64,000 bases of DNA from Devosia aurantiaca. Its GTDB lineage: Bacteria; Pseudomonadota; Alphaproteobacteria; Rhizobiales; Devosiaceae. Location: assembly GCF_011058215.1 (NCBI RefSeq), contig NZ_JAALFG010000001.1, positions 439,001-503,000 on the forward strand, in the 5' to 3' direction. The translations under genes and the position numbers were made by a program. This document shows, one piece after another, positions 42,306 through 52,808 of this stretch (its first letter is position 1; every line of letters starts with the position of its first letter). The notes below the pieces were generated by a model, which saw only the letters and a program-made list of their open reading frames with translations, had not been told where the DNA came from and made no database searches.

Positions 42306-42842
42306 ATGGCTGATACTTCCAGTCTGATCCTGTTGGGCACGATCGGCGCTGCGCATGGCATCAAGGGCGAGGTGCGCATCACCTCGCACACCCAGGATCC
42401 GGAGGCGATCGCATCCTATGGGCCGCTCTCGACCGACCGCCCCGGCCTTGCCATCACCATCGAAGTGGCCCGCCTGCAAAAAAACGTCCTCATCGCCCGG
42501 CTGGCGGGGATCAGGGATCGCGATGCCGCGGAAAAGCTTAATGGTGTGTCCCTTTTTGTGGAGCGCGCCAAATTGCCCGAGCATGACGACGAAGACGATT
42601 TCTACCACGCCGACCTGATCGGCCTTGATGCGCGGCTCGACACCGGCGTCAGTATTGGCCGCGTCATTGCGCTCCACAATCACGGCGCCGGCGACCTCAT
42701 CGAGATCCAGGACGAGCTAAAGGGCGACACCTTCCTCTTTCCCTTCACCAAAGCCGTGGTGCCGACGATCCGCATCGCCGAAGGCTTTTTGGTGATCTCC
42801 CCGCCGCTCGATGCGGACCCGGGCGAGGAAGAGCCGGATTGA
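42306..42842 (+). CDS. rimM: Ribosome maturation factor RimM
   Basis: A 178-residue protein that helps assemble the 30S head around S19. The N-terminal RimM domain opens [16 protein letters not shown], followed by [17 protein letters not shown]. The PRC-barrel domain starts at [13 protein letters not shown] and includes VPFTK-like FPFTKAVVP. Length fits the family. It is coupled to trmD, whose start at 42839 overlaps its stop. rpsP, usually before rimM, is not here. Confidence 0.93.
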   Translation: MADTSSLILLGTIGAAHGIKGEVRITSHTQDPEAIASYGPLSTDRPGLAITIEVARLQKNVLIARLAGIRDRDAAEKLNGVSLFVERAKLPEHDDEDDFYHADLIGLDARLDTGVSIGRVIALHNHGAGDLIEIQDELKGDTFLFPFTKAVVPTIRIAEGFLVISPPLDADPGEEEPD

Positions 42843-43561
42843 GCTTTTCGGCCGATATCATCACGCTCTTCCCCGAGCTTTTCCCGGGGCCCCTGGGCGC
42901 TTCAGTGCTCGGCCGCGGCATGGGCGAGGGATTGTGGAGCCTCAGGGCCACGCAGCTGCGCGACTTTGCCACCGACCGGCATCGCACCGTGGACGACACG
43001 CCCTCTGGTGGCGGTGCCGGCATGGTGCTGAAACCCGACATTCTCGCCCGCGCCATCGACACGGTGGCGCCGCAGCACGATCCCCGCCCCCGCATCCTGA
43101 TGTCGCCCCGCGGGGTGCCGCTGACCCAGGCACGGGCGCATGAACTGGCTGTGGGCCCGGGCGCCGTTATCGTCTGCGGGCGCTTCGAGGGCGTGGACCA
43201 GCGGGTCATCGACGCCCGCGGGCTCGAGGAAATCTCGATCGGCGACTATGTGCTTGCAGGCGGGGAAGTAGCCGCCATGGTGCTCTTGGAGGCCGTCGTG
43301 CGCCTTATTCCGGGCGTACTCGGCGCGCTAGACAGCCGCGATGAGGAAAGCTTCGAGAACGGTCTCCTCGAATATCCGCACTACACGCGACCGCAAGTGT
43401 TCGAGGGGCACGATATTCCAGCGGTGCTGACTTCGGGCGATCACAAAAAGATCGCCAAATGGCGGCACGAGCAGGCACTGGAGCTGACGCAACAGAGGCG
43501 GCCGGATTTGCTTGCCAGACCTCATGGTGAGCCTGTCGAGCCACGAGGTCGTGCGCGCTGA
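42839..43561 (+). CDS. trmD: tRNA (guanine-37-N1)-methyltransferase TrmD
   Basis: A 240-residue SpoU/TrmD-family (knotted) methyltransferase that makes m1G37 in tRNAs and prevents frameshifting. Key blocks are [44 protein letters not shown] and [15 protein letters not shown]. The enzyme core ends at about QQRRPDLL. The last 15 codons ([15 protein letters not shown]) come from a dispersed repeat (family B) that starts at 43517, so the natural tail was replaced or extended by it. Confidence 0.95.
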   Translation: MSFSADIITLFPELFPGPLGASVLGRGMGEGLWSLRATQLRDFATDRHRTVDDTPSGGGAGMVLKPDILARAIDTVAPQHDPRPRILMSPRGVPLTQARAHELAVGPGAVIVCGRFEGVDQRVIDARGLEEISIGDYVLAGGEVAAMVLLEAVVRLIPGVLGALDSRDEESFENGLLEYPHYTRPQVFEGHDIPAVLTSGDHKKIAKWRHEQALELTQQRRPDLLARPHGEPVEPRGRAR

Positions 43562-43610
43562 AACCTCCACTCTCGCTACCTCTTCCTTCGACAGGCTCAG
43601 GATGAGGTCT
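43517..43610. repeat. Dispersed repeat family B, copy 2, overlapping trmD end
   Basis: The inverted ends GACCTCATGGTGAGCCTGTC and GACAGGCTCAGGATGAGGTC match those of the copy at 24155-24241, in the opposite order. Its first 45 bases are translated as the trmD tail. Confidence 0.7.
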
Positions 43611-43793
43611 TTGGGCAGAGCGCACTAGACTCCGCGGTCAAAATCCCCTATGAGCCGCCCATTCGCGTGCCTGGGGTTTCGGACCGGCCGTGACAAAAAC
43701 CAAGAACACTACCCTCCGTTACCAACCAAGACCGGGCGACAGGCTCTTTGGGGCCCAAAAAGTCGCTCCTATGAAAAGATCGAACGGATCATC

Positions 43794-44354
43794 ATGTCGA
43801 GCATCATCGAACAGCTCAATGCCGAGCAGGTTGCTACGCTTTCCGCAAAGCGTGAACTCCCCGATTTCACCCATGGCGATACCGTCAAGGTGTGGGTCAA
43901 GATCCGCGAAGGCGAAAAAGAACGCCTCCAGGCCTATGAAGGCGTCGTGATCGCCCTCAACGGCGGCGGCATCACCGCCAGCTTTACCGTGCGCAAGATT
44001 TCCTACGGCGAAGGCGTGGAACGCGTATTCCCGCTGCACTCTCCCAACATTTCGTCGGTGGAAGTGATCAAGCGCGGTAAGGTCCGTCGCGCCAAGCTCT
44101 ACTACCTGCGCGATCGTCGCGGTAAGTCGGCACGTATTTTCGAATCGACTAATTCGCGCACCAAGAAGATCGAAGCCGGCGAGCGCACTGCCGCCCAGGC
44201 TGCCAAGGAAGCCCGCGAAGCTGAAAAGATCGCAGCTGCCGAGGCCTTTGCCGCCGAACAGGCTGCCAAGGATGCAGAAGCTGCAGCCGCAGCCAAGGCC
44301 GCCGAAGACGCCGCTGCTGCAAACGCTGCCGAAACGGAAGCCAAGAGCGAATAA
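43794..44354 (+). CDS. rplS: 50S ribosomal protein L19 with long C-terminal extension
   Basis: The first 120 residues are normal L19 ([22 protein letters not shown], then [19 protein letters not shown] and [20 protein letters not shown]). A tail of about 60 residues follows, made almost only of Ala, Lys, Glu and Asp in helix-like repeats ([18 protein letters not shown]...). Most L19 proteins end soon after the core. I chose the ATG at 43794 ([12 protein letters not shown]). It lies 230 bases after trmD with a repeat between, and ends in a terminator. Confidence 0.93.
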   Translation: MSSIIEQLNAEQVATLSAKRELPDFTHGDTVKVWVKIREGEKERLQAYEGVVIALNGGGITASFTVRKISYGEGVERVFPLHSPNISSVEVIKRGKVRRAKLYYLRDRRGKSARIFESTNSRTKKIEAGERTAAQAAKEAREAEKIAAAEAFAAEQAAKDAEAAAAAKAAEDAAAANAAETEAKSE

Positions 44355-44375
44355 TTTTAGCGATCATACTTTTGA

Positions 44376-44405
44376 AAAGCCCGGCCATCGTGCCGGGCTT
44401 TTTGT
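44376..44405 (+). terminator. Rho-independent terminator after rplS
   Basis: Stem AAAGCCCGGC / GCCGGGCTTT with a 6-base loop, then TTTG. It ends the rimM-trmD-rplS group. Confidence 0.8.
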
Positions 44406-44489
44406 TGGCTGGATTCACGTGGAACATTTCGGCTTTACCCTGCCGCCCGGCTTGGCGATAAGGGCGCACTCCCAATTCGCAGGACCGCC

Positions 44490-45302
44490 ATGACCCTTTC
44501 CGTCGTCACCTGGAACATCAATTCGGTCCGCCTGCGCCTGCCCATGGTGCTCGATTTCATCGGCAAGTATCAGCCCGACGTGCTGATGCTGCAGGAGATC
44601 AAGTGCACCAACGACCAGTTTCCGCGCAACGCCTTCACCGAAGCCGGCTATCTGCACCAGGCGGTGCATGGACAGAAAGGCTACCATGGCGTTGCCATCG
44701 TCTCGAAATATCCGCTGACTGATATCTCCAGCCGCGTCTTCTTCGACATTTCGGAATCCCGCCACGTCTCGGCGCTGGTCGACCTGGGGCATGGGCCTTT
44801 TACGCTGCACAATTTTTACATTCCCGCAGGCGGCGACGAGCCGGACCCGGAGATCAATCCCAAGTTCAAGCACAAGCTGGGCTTTCTCGATGAACTCAAG
44901 ACCTGGTTTGGCGAACCCCTGTTCCAGCGCGGTCATCTGATCGCCGGCGATTTCAACATCGCGCCGCACGAAAATGACGTCTGGAGCCACAAGCAACTGC
45001 TCAAGATCGTCAGCCATACGCCGGCTGAGACCGAACGGCTCGACGCATTGCTGACCGGCGGGCATGGCTGGGTCGATCTCGTGCGCAAGCACGTGCCCTA
45101 TGACGAAAAGCTCTATTCCTGGTGGAGCTATCGCAGCGCTGACTGGAAAAACGCTAACAAGGGCCGCCGGCTCGACCACATCTGGTCTACTGCAGACGTG
45201 GCGGAAAAATCGATCGGCGCCGAGATCATCAAGGATTATCGGGGCTATAGTCCCCAGCCGAGCGACCATGTACCGGTGATCGCGCGCTTCGCGCTTCCTT
45301 AG
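44490..45302 (+). CDS. xth: Exodeoxyribonuclease III (AP endonuclease)
   Basis: A 270-residue enzyme of base-excision repair: AP endonuclease and 3'-5' exonuclease. Family blocks are VTWNINSVRLRL, LMLQEIKC with the catalytic glutamate, YHGVAIVSKYPL, GDFNIAPHENDVW, RLDHIWST and SDHVPV. Length and all catalytic residues fit. Its stop overlaps the end of the convergent cyclic-nucleotide-binding gene by 4 bases. Confidence 0.93.
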   Translation: MTLSVVTWNINSVRLRLPMVLDFIGKYQPDVLMLQEIKCTNDQFPRNAFTEAGYLHQAVHGQKGYHGVAIVSKYPLTDISSRVFFDISESRHVSALVDLGHGPFTLHNFYIPAGGDEPDPEINPKFKHKLGFLDELKTWFGEPLFQRGHLIAGDFNIAPHENDVWSHKQLLKIVSHTPAETERLDALLTGGHGWVDLVRKHVPYDEKLYSWWSYRSADWKNANKGRRLDHIWSTADVAEKSIGAEIIKDYRGYSPQPSDHVPVIARFALP

Positions 45303-45757
45303 CCGCCCTTCATGCGCTGCCGCAGTGGCTCGAGCGCATGCATATAGCGGCCCAGATCTTGCTGAATGCGATCGGCGGCGCGTTGCGCCAGGTCAGGATC
45401 CTGACGCGCCAATTTCAGAAAGGCCGAGCGCGGCACGAACAGCAGTTCGCAATCGGTCAGCGCCGAAAAGGTCACCGGCCTCGGTTTGCTGATGATCATG
45501 GCCGTGGGCGAAATGACGCTGCCCGGTTCGCTCAGCCTATAGGGTGCACTTGCTTCGTCGCCCTCATGACGCGCTTCGACAGTGCCGTAAACAATCACAT
45601 AGGCGCCCATCGGCGTGTCGCCGGCCTTGTAGATCATTTCTCCGGCAGCAAAGCGCTGGCGATCTCCGGCAAAGCCCAGCATGCGCCGTTCTTCGTCATC
45701 GCAGATATCGAAGAAGTCGGCCCGGGCCAGCACCCCGGCCGCATCGTCCATTCTCAT
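45299..45757 (-). CDS. Cyclic-nucleotide-binding domain protein without DNA-binding domain
   Basis: A 152-residue protein consisting of one CRP-type cNMP fold (about 15-130): RQRFAAGEMIYKAGDTPMGAY, YVIVYGTVEA, EPGSVISPTAMI, and a C-terminal helix. There is no helix-turn-helix after the fold. The domain resembles regulatory subunits. It lies downstream of the OmpR-type regulator gene in the same direction, a pairing I recall for Brucella otpR and its neighbour annotated as a cAMP-dependent kinase regulatory subunit. Ligand binding is not proven. Confidence 0.82.
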   Translation of the reverse strand: MRMDDAAGVLARADFFDICDDEERRMLGFAGDRQRFAAGEMIYKAGDTPMGAYVIVYGTVEARHEGDEASAPYRLSEPGSVISPTAMIISKPRPVTFSALTDCELLFVPRSAFLKLARQDPDLAQRAADRIQQDLGRYMHALEPLRQRMKGG

Positions 45758-45852
45758 GTCGCAAGACCCATGCGGCTAGGCCGCCTGCAGGGCAAGCGGC
45801 CTTTCGCAAAAGCTATAAGTCAGTTCGGAGCGGGAATGAACCCTTTTGTCCG

Positions 45853-46536
45853 TTATGGCACCAGGCGATAGCCGCCGTCTTCGGTCACCAGCAACCGGGC
45901 ATTGGAGGGATCGCGCTCGATCTTCTGCCGCAACCGGTAGATGTGGGTCTCAAGCGTATGGGTCGTCACCCGATTGTTGTAGCCCCAAACTTCCTTGAGC
46001 AGCACATCGCGTGTGATGGTCTTGGGACCCTGGCGATAAAGATATTTGAGGATCGAGGTTTCCTTGTCGGTCAAACGAACCTTGATGCCATCATTTGTCT
46101 CGAGCACCTTGGCGGCCGGCTGGAAGTTGTACTGGCCGATGGTGAAGACTGCGTCCTCGCTCTGGTCGCGCTGACGCAGCGCCGAGTTAATGCGGGCCAG
46201 CAGCACCGGATAGCGGAACGGCTTGGTCAGATAATCATTGGCACCCGACTCCAAACCCTTGATTTGGTCGTCGTCGCTATCATGGCCGGTTAGCATCAGC
46301 ACTGGACTCATATAGCCTTCCTGCCGCATCAGCTTGACGGCGTCGCGGCCATCCATGTCCGGCAGGCCGACATCGAGAATGGTCAGCTCGATATTGTTTT
46401 CGCGCACGGCCTTGAGCGCGTCATTGGCATTGTCTGCCTGAAGGATATCGAATTCAGGTTCGCCTTCGAGCTGCTCGACCAGCGTTTGGCGCAACTCTGC
46501 GTCGTCGTCCACGACTAGAATGCGTCGCTTGTTCAT
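45853..46536 (-). CDS. OmpR-family response regulator, CenR/OtpR-like
   Basis: A 227-residue regulator. The receiver domain (1-120) has the acidic pocket DDD at residues 10-12, the phospho-acceptor in TILDVGLPDMDG, the TGHD switch and KPF lysine. The winged-helix domain contains TDKETSILKYLYRQG and VTTHTLETHIYRLRQKIERDPS, close to CenR of Caulobacter and OtpR of Brucella, which control envelope and division functions. I chose the ATG at 46536, with GGAGAAAAC before it. The histidine kinase is not in the window. Confidence 0.85.
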   Translation of the reverse strand: MNKRRILVVDDDAELRQTLVEQLEGEPEFDILQADNANDALKAVRENNIELTILDVGLPDMDGRDAVKLMRQEGYMSPVLMLTGHDSDDDQIKGLESGANDYLTKPFRYPVLLARINSALRQRDQSEDAVFTIGQYNFQPAAKVLETNDGIKVRLTDKETSILKYLYRQGPKTITRDVLLKEVWGYNNRVTTHTLETHIYRLRQKIERDPSNARLLVTEDGGYRLVP

Positions 46537-46672
46537 TGTTTTCTCCGGTCTTTTGCCATTTGGCAGACCAAGGGCCACACGGTGGGCCGCGCTATTCTGG
46601 CCAGCCTGTCACGTCGAACTCATTCAGTTGCAAGCAACGTAACGCGGAGAAGAAAAGTTGCAGGAGAGGCCC

Positions 46673-47360
46673 TCAAGCCGCGGTCTGACGCCGACCGAAA
46701 AGTGCTGATCCTACGCGTACATGCGTGGCGCCCATGGCAATCGCCGTCTCGAAATCGCCGCTCATTCCCATCGAAAGATTCGGAACGCCCGCTTCTTTTG
46801 CGAGCGTGCTGAGAAGCGCGAAAAAAAGGGCCCGCCGGTTGGCCATCCGGCGGGATGCACATGAGGCCCACGATGTTGAGACCATGCACGTCGCGGCAGC
46901 GCTGCGTGAACGCGACGGCATCTTCCACGGCAATCCCCGCCTTTTGCGGCTCGGCACCAATATTGACCTGCACATAGCATTGAAGCTGCCTACCGGCGCG
47001 GGCCATCTCCTGCGCCAGGGTGCCCGCCAGCTTCTCGCGATCAACGGTCTGGATGACGTCGAACAGGGCCACCGCCTCGCGCGCCTTGTTGGTCTGCAGC
47101 GGCCCGATCAGATGAAGGCTCGTGTCCGGAAAGCGCTCGCGCAAGCCCGGCCACTTCTCTTTGGCTTCCTGCACACGGTTTTCACCGAAGACGCGCTGAC
47201 CGGCTTCAAGGAACGGGGTGATCTCGTCGGCGGAAAAGGTCTTGGACACGGCGACCAGTTCAACCGTTTCGGGCGGCGGACCAAACCGGCGCTGCGCCGC
47301 AGCAATGCGCTGCCGGATCTCGGCAAGTCTCGACGCGGCATCGGTGGCGGTAGCCGACAT
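46673..47360 (-). CDS. Pyridoxal-phosphate homeostasis protein YggS/PLPBP (frameshifted)
   Basis: The rejoined product has about 228 residues and binds PLP in a TIM-barrel without known catalysis. ELVAVSKTFSADEI contains the PLP lysine; GENRVQEAKEKW and HLIGPLQTNKAR follow; the second frame gives FFALLSTLAKEAGVPNLSMGMSGDFETAI and the end ATHVRVGSALFGRR. The frame changes at the A7 run 46821-46827, where one base is in excess: six would restore GPFFALLST. This is the only clear insertion among the window's frame changes. Confidence 0.88.
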
Positions 47361-47488
47361 GGAAAGCCCCGTTGCTGTTGACCTAAGGGAGGATTTCTGG
47401 TGATGGTCCGGTAAACAAATACACCCCTAACGCAAGCTGCGCCGCCTTTTGCCGTGCGCGCTTGCCACGAATTCCAAGGACATGTGCA

Positions 47489-50086
47489 GTGAGCGGCGAA
47501 CGCTACAATCCGCGCGAAAGCGAACCGAAATGGCAGAAGATCTGGGATGAACGCCAGAGCTTCGTCACCGCCAACGACGATCCGCGCGAGCCCTATTACG
47601 TCCTTGAGATGTTCCCCTACCCGTCCGGCCGCATCCATATGGGCCATGTGCGCAACTATGCCATGGGCGACGTCGTCGCGCGCTACCATCGTGCTAAGGG
47701 CAAGAACGTGCTCCACCCCATGGGCTGGGACGCCTTCGGCTTGCCGGCCGAGAATGCCGCCATCGAGCGCAAGACCCATCCGGGCACCTGGACCTATTCC
47801 AACATCGAGGCGATGAAAAAGCAGCTCAAGTCGATGGGTCTTTCCATCGACTGGACGCGCGAAATTGCCACCTGCTCGCCGGACTATTACCGGCACCAGC
47901 AGGCCATGTTCATCGACATGCTGGAAGCCGGTCTCGTTACCCGCAAGTCGTCCAAGGTCAATTGGGACCCGGTCGACATGACCGTGCTCGCCAATGAGCA
48001 GGTCATCGACGGCAAGGGCTGGCGCTCCGGCGCCCCGGTCGAGCAGCGCGAGCTGACGCAGTGGTTCTTCAAGATTTCGGATTTTGCCGAGGACTTGCTG
48101 GAAGCACTCGACGGCTTGACCGAATGGCCGGAGAAGGTGCGCACCATGCAGCGCAACTGGATCGGCCGGTCCGAGGGCCTGCGCCTGCTGTTCGAAATGG
48201 TGCCGAGCGACAAGACCGATACTGCCAGCATCGAGGTTTTTACCACCCGCCCGGATACCATTTTCGGTGCCAGCTTCGTCGGTCTCTCCCCCGACCACCG
48301 TTTGACCACCGAACTGGCGGAAGCCAATCCGGCTCTGGCGGCATTTGTCGCCGAGTGCCACAGCCATGGCACGGCAACGGAAACGCTGGAAAAGGCTGAG
48401 AAGCAGGGCTTTGACACGGGTCTGCGCGTCAAGCATCCGGTTATCGAAGGTGAAACGCTGCCGGTCTATGTCGCCAACTTCATCCTCATGGATTATGGCA
48501 CCGGCGCGATCTTCGGTTGCCCAGCGCATGACCAGCGCGACCTCGACCTTGCCCGCAAATATGGTCTCTTGGTAAAGCCGGTTGTGCTGCCCCAAGGCGA
48601 GGATCCGGCGAGCTTTGCCGTCGGAACCGAGGCCTATACGGACGCCGGCACGATCTTCAATTCAGGTTTCCTGGACGGGCTCAGCATCGACGAGGCCAAG
48701 CGTCAGATCGCCGATTATTTCGCGGCCCGCGCGGTCGATAACCGGCCGCAGGGCAAGGTTGAGGTCAACTATCGCCTGCGCGACTGGGGCATTTCCCGCC
48801 AGCGCTATTGGGGCTGCCCCATCCCCGTGATCCATTGCGAGGTCTGCGGCACCATACCCGTGCCCAAGAAAGACCTACCGGTCGTGCTGCCCGAGGATGT
48901 GAGCTTCGACAAGCCCGGCAATGCGCTTGACCATCACCCGACCTGGAAGCATGTCGCCTGTCCACAATGCGGCGCGCCCGCGCGGCGCGAAACCGACACC
49001 ATGGACACCTTTGTCGATAGTTCCTGGTATTTCGCCCGCTTCACCGCGCCGCAGGCGGAAACGCCGACCATTCCCGGTGTCGCCAATCGCTGGCTGCCGG
49101 TCGATCAATATATTGGCGGCGTCGAGCACGCGATCCTCCACCTGCTCTATTCGCGCTTCTTCACCCGCGCCATGAAGGCCACCGGTCACGTCGGCATGGA
49201 CGAGCCCTTCAAGGGCCTTTTTACGCAAGGCATGGTGACGCACGAAACCTATAAGGGCGAAGACGGTGCCTGGGTACCGCCCACCGACGTCGTGCTGGAA
49301 GCAACCGGCGACGCACGCACAGCCCGTCATATCTCGACCGGTGCACCGATCCAGATCGGCTCGGTCGAAAAAATGAGCAAGTCCAAGAAGAACGTCGTCG
49401 ATCCCGATGAGATCGTCGGCAGCTACGGCGCCGATACTGCGCGCTGGTTCATGCTCTCGGACTCGCCGCCGGAGCGCGACGTGCAATGGACCGAGGCCGG
49501 CGTCGAAGGCGCCAGCCGCTTCCAGCAGCGCGTCTGGCGTCTGGTGCATGATGTAGTGGCCCAGGGCGACAATGAAGGCGTCAGCACTTCTGCCGAGGCC
49601 TTGGCGGTGCGCCGGGCGACGCATCGCGCTGCCGACGGCGTCGCGCGCGACATCGAAGGCCTGCGCTTCAATCGTGCCGTGGCGCAGATCTACGAACTCA
49701 CAAACGCCTTGGCCAAGGCTCGTGACGCCGGCGCAGCCGACATCGTCAGCGCCATGCGCGAAGGTGTCCGCACGCTGATCCAGCTCATCAGTCCGATGAT
49801 GCCGCATCTGGCCGAAACCTGTTGGCAGGTGCTGGGTGAAAGCGGTCTGGTCGCAGACGCGCCATGGCCCGAGGTCGACCCTGCGCTTTTGGTCGACGAT
49901 GAGGTCACCATGCCCATCCAGATCAACGGCAAGCGCCGCGCCGAAATCGCCGTGGCCAAGGGCATGGCCCCGGCTGAGGTCGAAGGTCGCGTCTTGGGCC
50001 TCGAACCCGTGCAAAAGGCCCTGGAAGGCCGAACGCCCAAGAAGATCGTGGTCGTACCCGACCGGATCGTCAACATCGTCGTATGA
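47489..50086 (+). CDS. leuS: Leucyl-tRNA synthetase
   Basis: An 865-residue class I enzyme. The HIGH-type motif reads HMGH (in [14 protein letters not shown]), the KMSKS loop is KMSKSKKN, and the inserted editing domain contains [12 protein letters not shown] and the catalytic-pocket aspartate in PAHDQRD. The zinc-type segment CEVCGTIP...CPQCGAP is present. I chose the GTG at 47489, with AAGGA eight bases upstream, giving the usual start [16 protein letters not shown]. Its stop overlaps the holA start. The lptE gene often found between them is absent. Confidence 0.96.
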   Translation: MSGERYNPRESEPKWQKIWDERQSFVTANDDPREPYYVLEMFPYPSGRIHMGHVRNYAMGDVVARYHRAKGKNVLHPMGWDAFGLPAENAAIERKTHPGTWTYSNIEAMKKQLKSMGLSIDWTREIATCSPDYYRHQQAMFIDMLEAGLVTRKSSKVNWDPVDMTVLANEQVIDGKGWRSGAPVEQRELTQWFFKISDFAEDLLEALDGLTEWPEKVRTMQRNWIGRSEGLRLLFEMVPSDKTDTASIEVFTTRPDTIFGASFVGLSPDHRLTTELAEANPALAAFVAECHSHGTATETLEKAEKQGFDTGLRVKHPVIEGETLPVYVANFILMDYGTGAIFGCPAHDQRDLDLARKYGLLVKPVVLPQGEDPASFAVGTEAYTDAGTIFNSGFLDGLSIDEAKRQIADYFAARAVDNRPQGKVEVNYRLRDWGISRQRYWGCPIPVIHCEVCGTIPVPKKDLPVVLPEDVSFDKPGNALDHHPTWKHVACPQCGAPARRETDTMDTFVDSSWYFARFTAPQAETPTIPGVANRWLPVDQYIGGVEHAILHLLYSRFFTRAMKATGHVGMDEPFKGLFTQGMVTHETYKGEDGAWVPPTDVVLEATGDARTARHISTGAPIQIGSVEKMSKSKKNVVDPDEIVGSYGADTARWFMLSDSPPERDVQWTEAGVEGASRFQQRVWRLVHDVVAQGDNEGVSTSAEALAVRRATHRAADGVARDIEGLRFNRAVAQIYELTNALAKARDAGAADIVSAMREGVRTLIQLISPMMPHLAETCWQVLGESGLVADAPWPEVDPALLVDDEVTMPIQINGKRRAEIAVAKGMAPAEVEGRVLGLEPVQKALEGRTPKKIVVVPDRIVNIVV

Positions 50087-51105
50087 CGGCGCTGAAGGCC
50101 CATGAAGTGGCGCGCTACCTGGCGCGCCCCGATCTGAGCGAGGGCATTTTCCTCGCCTATGGGCCTGACGGAGGGCTGGTGCGCGAAACGGCGCAACGGC
50201 TGATCCGGCATTTGAGCGGTGATGATCCCGCTTCCGCCAATGTCACGATCTTTGACGGGCCGGAACTGACCGCCGATCCGTCGCAACTGGTGCTTGAAGC
50301 GCGATCCGTATCGCTCTTTGGCGGCAAGCGCATCATCCGCGTGCGCAACGCCACCAAGGCGCTGGTCATGCCGCTGACCGAGTTGCGCGACGATCCGGGC
50401 GGCACGGCGATCGTGCTCGAGGCCGACAACTTGCCGCCGCGCGCGACGCTGCGCGCGCTGGTGGAGGCGGCCAAGCTCGGCCGCGCCCTGCCCTGCTATC
50501 CGGACACCGACGAAACGCTGATGGCGCTGATGCGCGAGACCTTCAATCATGCCGGTATTCGCACCGACCAGGATGTCGTGCCGACCTTGCGCGAGATTTT
50601 AGGCAACGATCGCGAGGTGACCAGGCGCGAGCTGGAAAAGCTGACGCTCTATGCTGCGGCGACCAAGAGCCTGACGCGCGAGGACGTGCTGCTCCTCTGC
50701 GCTGACAACGGGGCGTTGGCCATCGACGCCATTTTGGATGCGACGGGCGGCGGGCATACCGAAAAGCTCGAACTGGCGCTGAACCGGGCGCTGGCTGCCA
50801 ATGTCAATCCGCAGCAGCTCTTATCCATGCTCACGACACACTTTGCCAACCTGCGTCGTTGGCGCACGGAGGTGGATGGCGGCAAGACACCGCGCTCGGT
50901 GCTCGACGCGGTAAAGCCTAAGCCACACTTTTCGCGGATCGGGGGAATGGAACAACAGTTGCGGCTTTGGAACGAGACGGCACTCGGAACAGCATCCGAG
51001 CGGCTGTTGCAGGCTGTGTCCGACACGCGGCGCCGGCCGGCTCTGGCCGACGCTATTCTGCGCAGAACGACCCTGTCGCTCTGCATGATGGCCGCAACTT
51101 TCTAG
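50083..51105 (+). CDS. holA: DNA polymerase III delta subunit
   Basis: A 340-residue clamp-loader subunit that opens the beta clamp. Its order fits the AAA+-like delta family: [17 protein letters not shown] near the start, [21 protein letters not shown], and [21 protein letters not shown], followed by the C-terminal collar domain [18 protein letters not shown]. As in other delta subunits, no ATP-binding P-loop is seen. It overlaps leuS by 4 bases (ATGA) and converges on parB with one base between them. Confidence 0.9.
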   Translation: MTALKAHEVARYLARPDLSEGIFLAYGPDGGLVRETAQRLIRHLSGDDPASANVTIFDGPELTADPSQLVLEARSVSLFGGKRIIRVRNATKALVMPLTELRDDPGGTAIVLEADNLPPRATLRALVEAAKLGRALPCYPDTDETLMALMRETFNHAGIRTDQDVVPTLREILGNDREVTRRELEKLTLYAAATKSLTREDVLLLCADNGALAIDAILDATGGGHTEKLELALNRALAANVNPQQLLSMLTTHFANLRRWRTEVDGGKTPRSVLDAVKPKPHFSRIGGMEQQLRLWNETALGTASERLLQAVSDTRRRPALADAILRRTTLSLCMMAATF

Positions 51106-51980
51106 TTAGTTTGGCCGCCCCGTGAGACGCTCGCAGATCGTGTCCAACTGCTCGAGCGTCTTGTAGCGAATCTCGACCCGCCCGCCCCGTTCAGAATGAT
51201 TGAGGGCAACGGTGAGGCCAAGCGCATCGGCGAGCTTGCGCTCGAGGGCCAGCGTATCCGCGTTTCGCGGCGCGCTTTCAGGCTCAGATTTGCGCTTAGG
51301 AGCAACCTCACGCTGCTGGCTCAAGGCCTCGGCTTCACGGACAGAAAGACCACGATCAACGATCTGGCGGGCGAGCGCTGCAGGATCATCTGCGGTGATA
51401 AGGGTGCGCGCGTGACCGGCTGTGAGCGTACCGCCAGCGACCATTCCGCGAACGTCTTCGGGCAGTTTTAGAAGCCGCAACGTATTTGCGACATGTGAGC
51501 GGCTTTTGCCGATCACCTGTGCCAGATCCTGCTGCGTATACTGAATTGCTCCATCAGCTGGCCATAGCCCATGGCTTCTTCGAGCGGGTTGAGGTCGGCG
51601 CGCTGTACGTTTTCAATGATAGCGAGCTCAAGGGCTTCCTTGTCGTCGACCTCACGGATAATCACCGGAACATCATGGAGGCCAGCCTTCTGCGCCGCAC
51701 GCCAGCGACGTTCGCCCGCGATCAGCTCGAACACATGCGGATCGTCAGTCGGACGCACGAGAAGCGGCGACATTACACCCTTTTCGCGGATCGAATTGGT
51801 CAGTTCTTCAAGCTGATCGGGATCGAAGGTGCGCCGTGGGTTAGCCCGGTTGGCGATGATGAAGTCGACCGGCAGCCGCTTCCCACTAGAGGACTCGGTG
51901 ACACGCGCGCCCTCCATGGCCGCCATGTCGCCAATCAACGCGGCAAGGCCACGGCCAAGACGGGTAGGTTTTTCGTTCAT
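51106..51980 (-). CDS. parB: Chromosome-partitioning protein ParB (frameshifted)
   Basis: The rejoined product has about 291 residues. LGRGLAALIGD opens the ParA-interacting tail; the CTP-binding core includes NPRRTFDPDQLEELTNSI, GERRWRAAQ and ENVQRADLNPLEEA; the helix-turn-helix is VIGKSRSHVANTLRLLKLP; a C-terminal dimer domain follows. One T is missing near 51541, between EQFS and YTQQDLAQVIGKS. ParB spreads from parS sites, four of which lie within 4.3 kb upstream. It follows parA by 9 bases. Confidence 0.93.
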
Positions 51981-51989
51981 CGCCCGCTC

Positions 51990-52789
51990 CTAGGCTGCAT
52001 TGAGCCGCCGTTCGCGGCGGATAACTTCGGTTGCCAATCGCAAGTAGGCCTGGCTGCCGGCACATTTGAGATCATAGAGAAGCGCGGGCTTGCCGTAGGA
52101 CGGCGCCTCGCTCAAGCGGACATTGCGAGGGATAACCGTGTCATAGACCAGGTCACCCATTTCGCTGCGTACGTCCGCCAGAACTTGCTCAGAAAGGTTG
52201 TTTCGCTTGTCGAACATGGTCATCACCACGCCCTGTATGGAAAGGCGTGGGTTGAGCGTCGAGCGGATCTGTTCGATCGTTTGCAGCAGCTGGCTGAGAC
52301 CTTCGAGCGCAAAGAATTCGCATTGTAGCGGCACAAGGACGGCATCGGCTGCCACAAGCGAGTTGATCGTGAGAAGGTTCAAGGACGGCGGGCAATCGAT
52401 CAGGATGTAGCTGATCGGCCGTTCATTGATCAGCAGTTCATTGATCTGCTTAAAGGCGTTGCGCAATTTAAATGCACGGTCGGCTTGCCCGGCAATGGTC
52501 AGCTCGACGCCCAAAGGTCCATGGTCGAAGGGACGATCGCCACGTTTGGCACGCTAGTCATGATCGCTGCTTCGACGACAGTCGCTTCACCCACGAGAAC
52601 GTCGTAGGCGGAAACATCACGGTCAGTGCGTGAAATCCCTAGACCGGTGGAGGCATTGCCCTGCGGGTCGAGGTCAACGATGAGTACGCGTTCGCCAATC
52701 GCAGCCAAGGCGGTTGCCAGATTGATGGCGGTGGTCGTTTTGCCGACACCGCCCTTTTGATTGGCCAGAGTAAGGATTCGGGGTGCCAA
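51990..52789 (-). CDS. parA: Chromosome-partitioning ATPase ParA (frameshifted)
   Basis: The rejoined product has about 266 residues. The deviant Walker A KGGVGKTTTAINLATALA, the switch DLDPQGNASTGLG and the IDCPPSLNLLT block are all present. One T is missing at the short run 52513-52515 between STMDLL and GVELTIAGQ. The best start is TTG at 52789, with GGAGG five bases before it, giving LAPRILTLANQKGG. A longer frame upstream overlaps rsmG. It drives segregation of ParB-parS complexes. Confidence 0.93.
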
Positions 52790-52808
52790 AAAAGCCTCCG
52801 CGTTGCCG

